NCBI GenBank assembly: GCA_022839995.1
Contig: JALHIN010000008.1
Span: 1-64,000 of the forward strand
Direction: 5' to 3'
From: 79-D21 sp022839995
Lineage (GTDB): Bacteria > Synergistota > Synergistia > Synergistales > 79-D21
DNA length: 64,000 nucleotides
Part shown: positions 23,761 to 32,520 of the stretch, one piece after another
How the letters are laid out: every line of letters begins with the position of its first letter
How positions within the stretch are numbered: the first letter of the stretch is position 1
Translations under genes and position numbers: made by a program
Notes under the pieces: generated by a model
The model's database searches: none
Seen by the model: the letters and a program-made list of their open reading frames with translations, nothing else
What the model was told of the DNA's origin: nothing

Positions 23761-24969
23761 ATGAAAAACGAAAGGAGCTTCATCACTTCTGAGTCCGTGA
23801 CGGAGGGACACCCCGACAAGCTTGCGGACCAGATTTCAGACGGAGTCCTGGATGCGATCCTGAAGGAGGATCCCATGGGCCGGGTGGCCTGCGAATGCAT
23901 GGTCGCGACCGGCCTGGTGATGGTGGCAGGCCAAATTACCACCGAGTGTTACGTCGACATTCCAAGTCTTGCCCGTAAGATCGTCAAAGAAATCGGGTAC
24001 ACGAGGGCGAAATATGGCTTCGACGGAGACACCTGCGCTGTCCTGACCGCCATCGACGAGCAATCCAAGGATATCGCCCAGGGCGTGGACCGGGCCCTGG
24101 AAGTCCGCCAGGAATCCCACATGAGCGAAGCGGAGATCGATCGGATTGGGGCAGGAGACCAGGGGATGATGATCGGTTACGCTTCCAACGAGACGGAAGA
24201 ATACCTGCCGCTTCCGATTGCTCTGGCGCACCGCCTGTCCAGGGGGCTCGCCGCGCTAAGGAAGGAAAAGGTTTTGCCCTATCTCCGTCCTGACGGGAAA
24301 ACCCAGGTGACGGTCGAATACCAGGGAGACAAGCCGGTTCGAGTCGAAACCGTTGTGGTTTCCACGCAGCACCATCCGGCGGTGGACCAGGCAGAGATCG
24401 AGGCGGACCTCGTCGAGAGGCTTATCCTGCCGACGATTCCAGAATATTTGAGGGAGAGAAAACCCAGGATCCTGGTCAATCCGACGGGACGTTTTGTCCA
24501 GGGAGGCCCTCTCGCCGATACGGGACTGACCGGCAGGAAAATCATCGTGGACACTTACGGGGGAGTCGTGCCGCATGGAGGGGGTTGCTTCTCTGGCAAA
24601 GATCCCACGAAGGTGGACCGGTCGGCAGCCTATATGACCCGCTACGCCGCGAAGAACCTGGTCGCCGCAGGGCTTGCGGAGAAGTGCCAGATCCAGGTGG
24701 CGTATGCCATCGGGGTTGCCCACCCTGTTTCCCTGATGGTCCATACCTACGGAACGGGAAAGCTTCCGGACGATACCTTGACCCGGCTCGTATCCGAGGT
24801 CTTCGACTTTAGGCCCGCTGCGATCATACGGGACCTGGACCTGCGCAAGCCGCAATACCGGCGCCTGGCGGCCTATGGACACATGGGGCGCGTGGACCTG
24901 AACCCTCTGCCTGCCTGGGAGAGGCTGGACCGGGTCGAACAGCTGTCCGCCGCGGCCAAGAGGGCCTGA
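23761..24969 (+). CDS. metK: S-adenosylmethionine synthetase
   Basis: A 402-residue MetK, which makes S-adenosylmethionine from methionine and ATP. Motifs: TSESVTEGHPDKLADQISD at residues 10-28 with the catalytic His 17, GAGDQGMMIGYA near 136, and the glycine-rich loop with GGGCFSGKDPTKVDRSAAY (about residue 277). I chose ATG 23761; TTG 23758 directly before it is possible. A ComF-like gene follows 18 bases after the stop. Confidence 0.94.
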   Translation: MKNERSFITSESVTEGHPDKLADQISDGVLDAILKEDPMGRVACECMVATGLVMVAGQITTECYVDIPSLARKIVKEIGYTRAKYGFDGDTCAVLTAIDEQSKDIAQGVDRALEVRQESHMSEAEIDRIGAGDQGMMIGYASNETEEYLPLPIALAHRLSRGLAALRKEKVLPYLRPDGKTQVTVEYQGDKPVRVETVVVSTQHHPAVDQAEIEADLVERLILPTIPEYLRERKPRILVNPTGRFVQGGPLADTGLTGRKIIVDTYGGVVPHGGGCFSGKDPTKVDRSAAYMTRYAAKNLVAAGLAEKCQIQVAYAIGVAHPVSLMVHTYGTGKLPDDTLTRLVSEVFDFRPAAIIRDLDLRKPQYRRLAAYGHMGRVDLNPLPAWERLDRVEQLSAAAKRA

Positions 24970-24987
24970 GATCAACCCGGCTCGACC

Positions 24988-25704
24988 ATGAAGGGCAGGT
25001 TGGAGGCCGTCGCCCAGCAAGCATGGGAAATCGCCTGCCATTTCCTGTGGCCCACGGCCTGCCCTCTATGCGGAAGGATCGGAAGCGATGGTTGCCCAGC
25101 CTGCCTGGACGGACTCCTCCTTGAAATGCCGAAGCGTTGCCTTTGGTGCGGGGGTGGAACCTTTCCCTGTGGAGTTTTTTCGCACAACGCTTTCCTCTGC
25201 GCCGGAACCTGGCATGAAGGACAGGCACGCGAACTGGTGCACCTGGCAAAGTATTCCGGGCACCGGCGGCTGGCCTTCGAAATGGGGAGGTCCCTGTCGC
25301 GGCTCTACAGGGAAGATCCTTCCGTTGCCCTGGTTCCTGTCCCGCTGCATCAGGGATCGAGCCGTTCCTACAACCAGGCGGAACTGCTGGCACGAGGGAT
25401 GTCCGAAGAATGGGGGGTGCCGGTTGTCGAAGGGTTGAAATGGGCTCTCCCCTTTCCTTCGCAGGTTGGTAGAAGTGCCTTTGAAAGGAGGGCGCTGCCC
25501 AAGGGAGCCTTCCGCTGGGCAGGCCCCAGTCTTGGAAGGGACGTGCTGATCGTTGACGATGTCTGCACGACGGGTATGACCTTGCTCAGGGCAGCGGAAG
25601 CCCTAAGGGATGCCGGGATCCGGGTGAAAGGCGCCTATTGCTGGTCCTTGAGCCCGATGGAAACGCTGACCGTTAGCTGGAAGGGAAAGACAGACGTTGG
25701 ATAG
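24988..25704 (+). CDS. comF: ComF-type phosphoribosyltransferase-fold protein
   Basis: A 238-residue ComF or GntX-like protein. It has an N-terminal four-Cys zinc finger (C25, C28, C36, C39) with a further CLWC pair, then a type I phosphoribosyltransferase domain with the PRPP loop DVLIVDDVCTTGMTLL at about residues 185-200. ComF proteins take part in DNA uptake in competent bacteria; in others their role is unclear. No other competence genes lie nearby, so a transformation role is only inferred. Confidence 0.8.
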   Translation: MKGRLEAVAQQAWEIACHFLWPTACPLCGRIGSDGCPACLDGLLLEMPKRCLWCGGGTFPCGVFSHNAFLCAGTWHEGQARELVHLAKYSGHRRLAFEMGRSLSRLYREDPSVALVPVPLHQGSSRSYNQAELLARGMSEEWGVPVVEGLKWALPFPSQVGRSAFERRALPKGAFRWAGPSLGRDVLIVDDVCTTGMTLLRAAEALRDAGIRVKGAYCWSLSPMETLTVSWKGKTDVG

Positions 25705-26014
25705 AGTCAAGGGAAGGATTTTAGCCTCGCGGTGGAGCCGCATTTTTTTCTGGGTTTCGATCCTGATCGCCCTTGCCTGGGGGCTGCAGCCGTTCTTCAT
25801 TAGGGCCTTTCGTTGGCAGAAAGGCCTAGAGACAACGGTTGCCGTTTCCGGGGGAAAATCCGAAATCTTCCTTTTGGCTTTCCTCGTCGTTTGCGGTGGT
25901 CTTCTTTTCTGGGTGTTTTTGGAACGCCTGTTCTGGCGGAAATACTTCCCTACCCAGGAGATGCCCGACCCTCCGGCGAAAACGGGGTTGAAGGAAAAGG
26001 GGAGTCACCGGTGA
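25697..26014 (+). CDS. Small hypothetical membrane protein
   Basis: A 105-residue protein with two predicted transmembrane segments, about residues 17-35 and 56-78, separated by a short segment that contains GLETTVAVSGGK. I do not recognise a family. It starts at TTG 25697 inside the end of the comF gene (eight-base overlap), which argues that it is real and coupled. Its 3' end overlaps the oppositely directed DUF3343 gene by ten bases. Confidence 0.5.
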   Translation: MDRVKGRILASRWSRIFFWVSILIALAWGLQPFFIRAFRWQKGLETTVAVSGGKSEIFLLAFLVVCGGLLFWVFLERLFWRKYFPTQEMPDPPAKTGLKEKGSHR

Positions 26015-26220
26015 TGGAACCCCGCGACTTCAACCTTTTTCTCTCGGCAGATTTCCTCGACGGTTGCTTCGCTCTCGCAGGGATAGGTACAAGCCAGCCC
26101 GCAACTTGCAGAGAGTTCCCTCGGGACGGGAACGACCCTCGCAGCAAGGCCGCGCGCTCTGCAAGCCTTTTCGAAAAGGAGAGCCATGTGAGTGGTATCG
26201 AACGTCGCAAGACATTCCAT
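26005..26220 (-). CDS. DUF3343 family protein
   Basis: A 71-residue protein reading MECLATFDTTHMALLFEKACR and so on, with RVVPVPRELSASCGLAC in the middle. The short length, the alpha-beta pattern and the PVPRELS-x-CG motif match DUF3343, a family of small proteins proposed to act as sulfur or selenium carriers. The Cys of SCGLAC would be the acceptor residue. GGAGG nine bases before ATG 26220 supports the call on the minus strand. It is isolated among plus-strand genes. Confidence 0.72.
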   Translation of the reverse strand: MECLATFDTTHMALLFEKACRARGLAARVVPVPRELSASCGLACTYPCESEATVEEICREKKVEVAGFHHR

Positions 26221-26241
26221 GTTGAAAGACCTCCAGCCAGG

Positions 26242-26299
26242 TTGGAAAGAGATTGTTACGTAATTATACCTAGACTTCGGAGGTCCGTGAGAGTAGAAT
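26242..26299 (+). promoter_or_regulatory. Candidate promoters of ompH
   Basis: Two sigma70-like pairs are visible: TTGGAA (26242-26247) with TATACC (26265-26270), 17 bases apart, and TAGACT (26271-26276) with TAGAAT (26294-26299), also 17 apart. Either could drive ompH, whose ATG is at 26340. No experimental support. Confidence 0.4.
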
Positions 26300-26339
26300 C
26301 TATCACCGTAGCCCGGAAAAATCCAAAGGAGGGTGTCTG

Positions 26340-26780
26340 ATGGTTTCGAGCAAGAAAATGGTCCTTTTGGCAGTTCTCTCGGCTTTCATGCTGACGGTCG
26401 TCGCCGGTGTTGCCCTGGCAGATGAGAAAATCGGCGTGATCGAGCCGCAGAAGGTTCTCTTCCAGCACCCGAAGATGGCGCAAGTGCAGAAGCAGGTCCA
26501 GGCGGTTGTCCAGAAGAAGCAGGAAGAGGCGAAAACGGCCATCGACAAGGAACAGGATAACAAGAAGAAGGCAGAGATCTACCAGACGAAGCGGAAAGAG
26601 GCGGCAACCGAGGAGCAGAAACTGATGGCCCCGCTTTTCAAGGATATCGACCTCGCGATCCGTTCGGTTGCAAAGGCCAAGGGGCTCACGATCGTTCTAG
26701 ACAAAGCTCAGGTCTTCATGGGCGGCATCGATATCACCGACGATGTGATCCAGGAACTGAAGAAGAAGTTCTCCAACTAG
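26340..26780 (+). CDS. OmpH/Skp-family periplasmic chaperone
   Basis: A 146-residue protein with a signal peptide (hydrophobic residues 7-26, cleavage likely after VALA at 27). It then has the OmpH pattern: IGVIEPQKVLFQHPKM followed by a long Lys/Gln/Glu-rich helix and the C-terminal LTIVLDKAQVFMGG-type beta segment. Skp holds unfolded outer-membrane proteins in the periplasm, so this gene points to a diderm cell. It is not next to bamA or lpxD, its common neighbours. A bidirectional terminator follows. Confidence 0.82.
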   Translation: MVSSKKMVLLAVLSAFMLTVVAGVALADEKIGVIEPQKVLFQHPKMAQVQKQVQAVVQKKQEEAKTAIDKEQDNKKKAEIYQTKRKEAATEEQKLMAPLFKDIDLAIRSVAKAKGLTIVLDKAQVFMGGIDITDDVIQELKKKFSN

Positions 26781-26798
26781 ACGCGCCATTTTTGACGA

Positions 26799-26858
26799 GC
26801 GGATAAAAAAAGGGGAGAGGCGGGTTCTTGCGGTCCGCCTCTCCCCTTTTTTATCCGC
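26799..26858. terminator. Bidirectional terminator between ompH and livF
   Basis: A long inverted repeat: GCGGATAAAAAAAGGGGAGA and following bases at 26799-26823 pair with 26835-26858. The arms contain A-runs and T-runs, so the hairpin has a T-tract on the 3' side in both directions. It separates the convergent ompH and liv transcripts. Confidence 0.85.
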
Positions 26859-26879
26859 AATCCTTTGAAAACGCCTCGA

Positions 26880-27626
26880 TTAATGGGCTTTTTTCCCAGT
26901 CCCGAGATAAGCGGCCTGGATTTCCGGGTTGTGGAGGAGGTCTTTTGCGTCCCCTTCCATGACGAGCTGCCCTGTCTGCATGACATATCCCCGGTGGGAT
27001 AGCAGGAGGGCCTGCCGTGCGTTCTGTTCAACGAGAAGGATCGTCACGCCTTCCTCGTTGATTCGCTTCAGTTCCTTGAAAATGTCCTTGATGATGATCG
27101 GAGCCAGTCCCAGGGAGGGTTCATCGAGAAGAAGCAGCTTCGGGCTGGCCATCAGCGCGCGTCCGATCGCCAGCATTTGCTGCTCTCCCCCGGAAAGGGT
27201 GCCGGCGTACTGGGACATCCTCTCCCGTAGGCGAGGGAAAAGCGTGTAAACCCATTCGAGGTCCTTCTTGACCTTTTCCTTGTCGTTTACCGGGAACGCC
27301 CCCATCATGAGGTTTTCGGACACCGTCAGCGGAGCGAAAACCTTCCGTCCTTCCGGGGAAAGGGAAAGCCCTTTCGTCACGATCTGGAAACTTTGCCCTT
27401 CCAAGGGCTTACCCTCGAAAAGGATCGTCCCGCTCTGCCTTTTCACGTTTCCCATGATGGCATTCATAAGGGTGGACTTCCCAGCGCCATTCGAGCCGAT
27501 GACGCAGACGATCTCACCGGGATAGACGTCCAAGTTAAACCCCCGCAGCGCTTTAATCGCGCCGTAGGAAACGTGCAGGTCCCTCACCGAGAGGAGCGGC
27601 TGCTTCGGGTTCGGGGCATCCATCAT
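26880..27626 (-). CDS. livF: Branched-chain amino-acid ABC transporter ATPase LivF
   Basis: A 248-residue ABC ATPase of the LivF type. Walker A GSNGAGKST, the signature LSGGEQQ and Walker B LLLDEPSLGLAP are present, and the C-terminus ends in AAYLGTGKKAH, close to the family's 'eayLG'. With LivG it energises a branched-chain or related amino-acid importer. The start overlaps the livG stop. Last gene of the liv operon before the bidirectional terminator. Confidence 0.9.
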   Translation of the reverse strand: MMDAPNPKQPLLSVRDLHVSYGAIKALRGFNLDVYPGEIVCVIGSNGAGKSTLMNAIMGNVKRQSGTILFEGKPLEGQSFQIVTKGLSLSPEGRKVFAPLTVSENLMMGAFPVNDKEKVKKDLEWVYTLFPRLRERMSQYAGTLSGGEQQMLAIGRALMASPKLLLLDEPSLGLAPIIIKDIFKELKRINEEGVTILLVEQNARQALLLSHRGYVMQTGQLVMEGDAKDLLHNPEIQAAYLGTGKKAH

Positions 27627-28402
27627 GCTTCCAACACCTCCTCGCCGAGGTAAGCCTTGAGGATTTCGGGGTGGTTCTGGATATGGTCAGGATCCCCCTC
27701 AGCGATCTTGGCGCCGAAATTCATGCAGATGATGTGCGGGCAGATCTCCATAACCAATTCCATGTGGTGTTCGATGACGAGGATAGTCAGGTCGAAATCC
27801 CGGTGAATGGCCGTGATCAGGCCGTTCAGTTCCTGGACCTCGTCCGGGTTCATCCCTGCCGCGGGTTCGTCCAGAAGGAGAAGGCGGGGCTGCAGCGAGA
27901 GGGCCCGGGCGATCTCCAGGCGTCGCTGGTGTCCATAGGGCAGGGTACCGGCGGCCTGTTCGGCGAGGGCATCCAGGCCAACCCGTTCCAGCAGGGCCAT
28001 GCTCTGGTCGCGAATCGACCTTTCCAGGGACTTCCATCTCCCGAGATGGGAGGCGGCCTCGAAGAAACCGTATTGGTAGTGCTGCTGGCAAGCCGTCATA
28101 ACATTTTCGAGAACGGTCGATCTCGGGAAAAGCCTCAGGTTTTGGAAGGTCCTGGCAATTCCCTTGCGGATAACCTCGTAGGTCTTGTAGGGGGTGATGT
28201 CTTCTCCTTCGAAAAGGATGGTGCCGCTGTCGACATCGTAAACCCCGGTAATCAGGTTGAAGATCGTGGTCTTTCCTGCACCGTTCGGCCCGATCAGACC
28301 GGCAAGCTCGCCTTTTTCAAGAGAGAAGCTCATGTCCTGGACGGCATGCACCCCTCCGAAGTACTTGTTGACGTGATCAAGCTTAAGGACGGTTTCGCTC
28401 AT
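27623..28402 (-). CDS. livG: Branched-chain amino-acid ABC transporter ATPase LivG
   Basis: A 259-residue ABC ATPase of the LivG type. Visible are GPNGAGKTT, the inserted RTFQNLRLFP motif typical of LivG, the variant signature LPYGHQRRLEIARAL and LLLDEPAAGMNP. It pairs with LivF on the cytoplasmic face. Four-base overlap with livM upstream and livF downstream, so it is tightly coupled. Confidence 0.91.
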   Translation of the reverse strand: MSETVLKLDHVNKYFGGVHAVQDMSFSLEKGELAGLIGPNGAGKTTIFNLITGVYDVDSGTILFEGEDITPYKTYEVIRKGIARTFQNLRLFPRSTVLENVMTACQQHYQYGFFEAASHLGRWKSLERSIRDQSMALLERVGLDALAEQAAGTLPYGHQRRLEIARALSLQPRLLLLDEPAAGMNPDEVQELNGLITAIHRDFDLTILVIEHHMELVMEICPHIICMNFGAKIAEGDPDHIQNHPEILKAYLGEEVLEA

Positions 28403-29289
28403 CGCCCGCCACCCCCTTCGGCAGTTCTGGGTGAACGATCCTTACGGTTGAAGAGTGACCGGATGAAGCGGGGTCCGAGTTCGTGCTGCCCCATGATCCC
28501 TTCCGGACGGACGACCATGATGATGACCATGACCGCACCGTAAATCAGCATTCGATACTGGGAGATCGGCCGGAAGAGCTCTGTCACCAGGGTAATGACC
28601 GCGGTACCGATCAGGCTTCCGCTCAATGAGCCCAGCCCGCCGAAAACGACGACGGCAGTTAGCTCCGTGGACTTGTTGAGATCGAACATGACGGGCTGGA
28701 TAAAGGTCAAAAAGCCTGCCATCAAAGCCCCGGCTACGCCGCAGTAAAAGGCGGAAATGGAAAGGCTCAGGACACGGTATCGCGCCGTGTTGAACCCCAA
28801 AAGCGACGCCGCGACATAGTCGTCCCGGCACGCCTTGAAAGCCCTGCCGAAATTGCTCCGGATCAGGAAGAACATCAAAACTGCCATGATCACGAAAAAG
28901 GTGGCCGCGACCGGAAGGTTCGTGTAATTGTCGATTCCCGGATACCCCCTGGCCCCTCGTGTGAAAGATTGCCAGTTTTCGAGGATGAGCCTGATGGATT
29001 CACCAAGCCCGATGGAGGCGATGGCGTAGTAATCCCCCATCAGGCGCAGGGTCGGAACGCCGATGCAATAGGCGATCACCATTGCGATGATTCCCCCGGC
29101 AAGGATTGCCGGAAGCCAGTGAATGCCGTATCGAACCGTCATGATGGCCGCAGTATAGGCTCCGATCGCCATGTAGCCCGCGTGGCCAAGTGTGAAGACC
29201 CCCGTGAAGCCCGTCAGCAGCGAAACACCCATAGCGGCGATTCCGTTGATGAACAGGAGGATGATGATTCCCTCTACGTACCCTGACAT
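28399..29289 (-). CDS. livM: Branched-chain amino-acid ABC transporter permease LivM
   Basis: A 296-residue inner-membrane permease with about eight hydrophobic segments. The motif GYPGIDNYTN, the FGRAFKACRDDYVAASLLGFN loop that contacts the ATPase, and GGLGSLSGSLIG near the end are typical of LivM. AGGAGG precedes ATG 29289. It forms the translocation pore together with LivH, 12 bases upstream. Confidence 0.9.
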   Translation of the reverse strand: MSGYVEGIIILLFINGIAAMGVSLLTGFTGVFTLGHAGYMAIGAYTAAIMTVRYGIHWLPAILAGGIIAMVIAYCIGVPTLRLMGDYYAIASIGLGESIRLILENWQSFTRGARGYPGIDNYTNLPVAATFFVIMAVLMFFLIRSNFGRAFKACRDDYVAASLLGFNTARYRVLSLSISAFYCGVAGALMAGFLTFIQPVMFDLNKSTELTAVVVFGGLGSLSGSLIGTAVITLVTELFRPISQYRMLIYGAVMVIIMVVRPEGIMGQHELGPRFIRSLFNRKDRSPRTAEGGGGR

Positions 29290-29301
29290 GGGGAAAACCT
29301 C

Positions 29302-30183
29302 CTAAACCTTTTCGCTGACCTGCTTTCCCAAGAGGCCGGAAGGCCTCCAGAGAAGCGTCAGGACCAGCATGCCAAACACGACCAGGTCGCGCATCTGGCT
29401 GGAAATGAACCCGGCTGTCAGCATTTCTGCCAAACCGAGGATCAGGCTGCCGAGCACGGCGCCGGGCAGGCTGCCCAGGCCTCCGATGACTGCGGCTACA
29501 AATGCCTTGATCGTGATAAAGCCCAGCTGGGGATAGAGCGTGTAGCGAACCGACAGGAAGATGCCTCCGACTGCTGCGAGCAGCCCGGCGACGAAAAAAA
29601 CGATCGAGATGAGCCGGTTCACGTTGACTCCCATCAGCCCGGAGGTGCGCAGGTCATAGGAGGCAGCCCGGATGGCAAGGCCCCATTTCGTCTTGCTGAG
29701 GAAGAGTTGGAGCCCTGTAAGGAAAAGGACCGCCATGCCCAGGGAGAGGATGTCAAATGCGCTTGTCGTGGCCAGTCCGAAGAAATTCACGGGGTCGGTC
29801 GGGATGACCGGGGGAAGTGCGCGGAACCGTCCCCCGACTGTGACGACGAAGATGTTTTCTATGACGATGCTCATGCCCATGGAGGCGATCAGCAGGTAGA
29901 GGGTGACGTTTGTCCGCTCCCGGATGGGTTTGTATGCGAGTTTTTCAACCAGGATTGCGACCACACCGGCGCCGACCATGGCCAGGAGGCCTGATAGCCA
30001 GATGTTGTGTCCCATCGCGGCCAGAGTGTAATAGCAGATGTAGCCCCCGATGACCAGAAAGCCGCCATGAGCGAAGTTGGAAAACAGCAGGATGGAATAA
30101 ACCAGCGAATAGCCGACGGCGATCAATGCATAGACGGATCCGAGGGAAAGTCCGTTTATCACTTGTTGTATCAATGTATCCAA
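29302..30183 (-). CDS. livH: Branched-chain amino-acid ABC transporter permease LivH
   Basis: A 293-residue permease with many hydrophobic segments. LIQQVINGLSLGSVYALIAV at the N-terminus and GGLGSLPGAVLGSLILGLAE near the end are LivH signatures. I start it at TTG 30183, because GAGGT lies nine bases upstream; the frame is open to 30222 but lacks a site there. It lies downstream of livK with a terminator hairpin between, so the membrane genes are probably made at a lower level than the binding protein. Confidence 0.9.
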   Translation of the reverse strand: MDTLIQQVINGLSLGSVYALIAVGYSLVYSILLFSNFAHGGFLVIGGYICYYTLAAMGHNIWLSGLLAMVGAGVVAILVEKLAYKPIRERTNVTLYLLIASMGMSIVIENIFVVTVGGRFRALPPVIPTDPVNFFGLATTSAFDILSLGMAVLFLTGLQLFLSKTKWGLAIRAASYDLRTSGLMGVNVNRLISIVFFVAGLLAAVGGIFLSVRYTLYPQLGFITIKAFVAAVIGGLGSLPGAVLGSLILGLAEMLTAGFISSQMRDLVVFGMLVLTLLWRPSGLLGKQVSEKV

Positions 30184-30261
30184 GTGGCCAACACCTCGCT
30201 TGCCAAACAGGATATCCCGCAAGTCAGGGAATTCATGAAGCAGGTGGTTCGGGGCGGGGAC

Positions 30262-30303
30262 AAAAAACCGAGAAGGCGGACGCGGACTTCCGCGCCCGCC
30301 TTC
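30262..30303 (-). terminator. Terminator between livK and livH
   Basis: On the minus strand, GAAGGCGGGCGCGG and CCGCGTCCGCCTTC arms (30290-30303 and 30272-30285, one mismatch) enclose a four-base loop and are followed by a TTTTTT run (30267-30262). It lies 25 bases after the livK stop. Partial read-through would explain different amounts of binding protein and permease. Confidence 0.82.
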
Positions 30304-30327
30304 CGATTGAGCCGATCGACCGTAGAA

Positions 30328-31482
30328 CTACTTGGGCTGAACCTTCGTGTGGAAGACAGCCTTGCCGCCTTTCGCGAGAAGGACAACGGCCGTCTTGTTC
30401 ATCGGGTTGTGGGTTTTCGGGTCGATGGACATGACGGCGTGATGCAGCTTGACTTCCTTGGTCTTCTCCAGGGCATCGCGAATGGCCGTACTATCTACCT
30501 TTCCTGCTCGCTTGATCGCGTCGGCGAGCCAGTAGACGGAGTCGTAGGCGAGGACCCCGTTGACGAATTCCTTGCACTCGTCGTTGTATTTTTTCTTGTA
30601 GGACTCGAAGAAGGGCTTCATGGCGGGGTCTGCCGGGTCAACGTGGTTGATCCAGTAGCTGCCCTCCATGGAAGGTCCGGCGATTTCCCACATGAAGTCG
30701 CCGTAACCGTCGCCGCCGATGAAGACGATGTCCTTCATGCCGAGCTCGCGGGCTTGTTTCATGATCAGTGCCATTTCCTTGCCCATGTTCGGAAGGACGA
30801 GGACTTCGGCCTTGCTGTCGCGGATGGTGGTCAGCTGGGCGCGGAAGTCAACGTCGGTTCCGGCGCGGAAGCCCTGATCGGCAACGACCGTGCCGCCGTA
30901 CTTCTTGTAGTACTGCATGAAGAAGTCACGCAGTCCCTGCGAGTAGTCGCTGCCGACGTCGTAAAGGACGGCGGCCTTCATCTTCTTGAGATTCTTCGCG
31001 GTGAAATAGGCGATGACCTGTCCCTGGTAGGGGTCGGTGAAGCAGATGCGGAACATGTAGGGGTTCAGCTTGCCTTCGGGTGTCACCGTTACGTTCAGGT
31101 TCGTGGAGACTGTTCCGATTTGGGGAATCCTGTACTTCGTGGAGAGGGGGGCCGTGGCGATGTTGATGCCGCTTCCGTTGGCTCCGATGACGGCGACCAC
31201 CTTGTCATTCTCGGCCATCCTGCGGAAGGCGTTCACCGCATCTTCCGGGCGTGTGCGGAAGTCATAGGGAACGAGCTCGAGCTTCTTGCCCAGAATGCCG
31301 CCCTTGGCGTTGATCTCGTCAACTGCTAGCTTCGCCGAGTTCAATTCCGTCTGTCCATAGGCAGCCCAGTCGCCGGTAAGAGCGGCCAGGTACCCGACCT
31401 TGATCGTGTCCGCGGCCATCGCCGAACCGGCGAACACGATCGCCAGCGCAACCGCAACCAGAAGCAGTCCCAACTTCCTCAA
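30328..31482 (-). CDS. livK: Branched-chain amino-acid ABC transporter substrate-binding protein LivK
   Basis: A 384-residue periplasmic binding protein with a signal peptide (hydrophobic residues 5-20, cleavage likely after SAMA near 23). The mature start DTIKVGYLAALTGDWAAYGQ, then AVDEINAKGGILGKKLELVPYD and VAVIGANGSG, are hallmarks of the Leu/Ile/Val-binding family. GGAGG nine bases before TTG 31482 decides the start; the frame is open far upstream. Substrate specificity cannot be read from sequence and could include other amino acids. Confidence 0.9.
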   Translation of the reverse strand: MRKLGLLLVAVALAIVFAGSAMAADTIKVGYLAALTGDWAAYGQTELNSAKLAVDEINAKGGILGKKLELVPYDFRTRPEDAVNAFRRMAENDKVVAVIGANGSGINIATAPLSTKYRIPQIGTVSTNLNVTVTPEGKLNPYMFRICFTDPYQGQVIAYFTAKNLKKMKAAVLYDVGSDYSQGLRDFFMQYYKKYGGTVVADQGFRAGTDVDFRAQLTTIRDSKAEVLVLPNMGKEMALIMKQARELGMKDIVFIGGDGYGDFMWEIAGPSMEGSYWINHVDPADPAMKPFFESYKKKYNDECKEFVNGVLAYDSVYWLADAIKRAGKVDSTAIRDALEKTKEVKLHHAVMSIDPKTHNPMNKTAVVLLAKGGKAVFHTKVQPK

Positions 31483-31633
31483 AACCAACCACCTCCAATG
31501 ATTGTTTGGAACTTTCAAACGCGCATCGATTCTATCACAAAACCTAAGGGCGGTGGATGTTTCAACGGCGGGGCCGCGCTGATGTATAAGGTCCCTGCTG
31601 GTACAATGAACCTGTCTGGAAGGGAGGTGCAAC

Positions 31634-32518
31634 GTGAAACTTTTCGTTACGGATATCGATGGGACGCTGACGGATGGAAACCGGGTCCCGCAAGAGGTCG
31701 TGGAAGCCTGCAGGCGATTGAGAACCCTGGGGTGGAGGTTCATGATCGCGACTGGCCGAATTTGGGCTTCGGCCAGACCTTTCGCGGAAGCGATCGGGGC
31801 TGACCTTCCGTCGATCGTCTATGACGGCGCGCGGGTCCTTCAGGACGGGGGGGCGCATCCCTTATCGTACCGAGAGTGGAAGATCCCGAGCGAAAGGGCG
31901 GGGCGGGTCCTGGAGCTTGGATGGGAATCTTCCATGCTGATCCAGGCGTACGGGGATGAAGAGGTCACCTGCAGGCCAGGAGACGAGGTCACCAGCGGGT
32001 TCTTTCGAAGAATCAACGTCCCGGTCAGGCCGGATTTGAGTGCACCGCGCCTCGGCTTTGATCCCTATCGGATCATCTTTTACGGCAACCCTTCGGAAGC
32101 TAGGGAGCTAGGAGAAAGGATCAGGGAGAGCCTCGAGGGGGTAGAGGTGACTCTTGCCGGAGAAGGCTTCCTGGACATCCTGCCGGCAGGGGTGTCGAAA
32201 GGAGCCGCTTTCAGGGCCTTCAGGACGTCGGCCAGGTTAAAGCCGGAGGCGATTGTCGCCGCAGGCGATCACCTGAACGATATAGACCTGCTTCTGGAAG
32301 CCGACCTAGCGGTCACCTTCCGGGATGCTCCGCCGGAAGTGCGGCGGGCGGCCCACCTGGTCCTTCCCCCCGCTTCATCCATGGGATTCCTCGAACTTTG
32401 CCGGTTCCTCGAGAGGGAGGAATCGAAACCGTTCTTCTCCAAAGGGAGACAGGAGCAAAGGAGGGGGTGCCCGCTGTGCCTCGGCGGGCAACCGCCCGAA
32501 ATCAAACGGGAGGTGTGA
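31634..32518 (+). CDS. HAD-superfamily hydrolase, Cof type
   Basis: A 294-residue HAD phosphatase. Catalytic motif I is FVTDIDGTLTD with D7 and D9, motif II-like ATGR near 38, and motif IV is GDHLNDIDLLLEA near residue 211. The cap between residues about 85 and 190 is the C2/Cof type that acts on sugar or nucleotide phosphates. The tail beyond about residue 260 is charged and carries a CPLC pair, longer than usual. GGGAGG precedes GTG 31634. Confidence 0.85.
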   Translation: MKLFVTDIDGTLTDGNRVPQEVVEACRRLRTLGWRFMIATGRIWASARPFAEAIGADLPSIVYDGARVLQDGGAHPLSYREWKIPSERAGRVLELGWESSMLIQAYGDEEVTCRPGDEVTSGFFRRINVPVRPDLSAPRLGFDPYRIIFYGNPSEARELGERIRESLEGVEVTLAGEGFLDILPAGVSKGAAFRAFRTSARLKPEAIVAAGDHLNDIDLLLEADLAVTFRDAPPEVRRAAHLVLPPASSMGFLELCRFLEREESKPFFSKGRQEQRRGCPLCLGGQPPEIKREV

Positions 32519-32520
32519 AC

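Noticed and set aside
30007..31329. A 440-codon plus-strand frame opposite livH and livK
   Set aside because: It mirrors the livK coding bias, matches no family, and livK is clearly the real gene.
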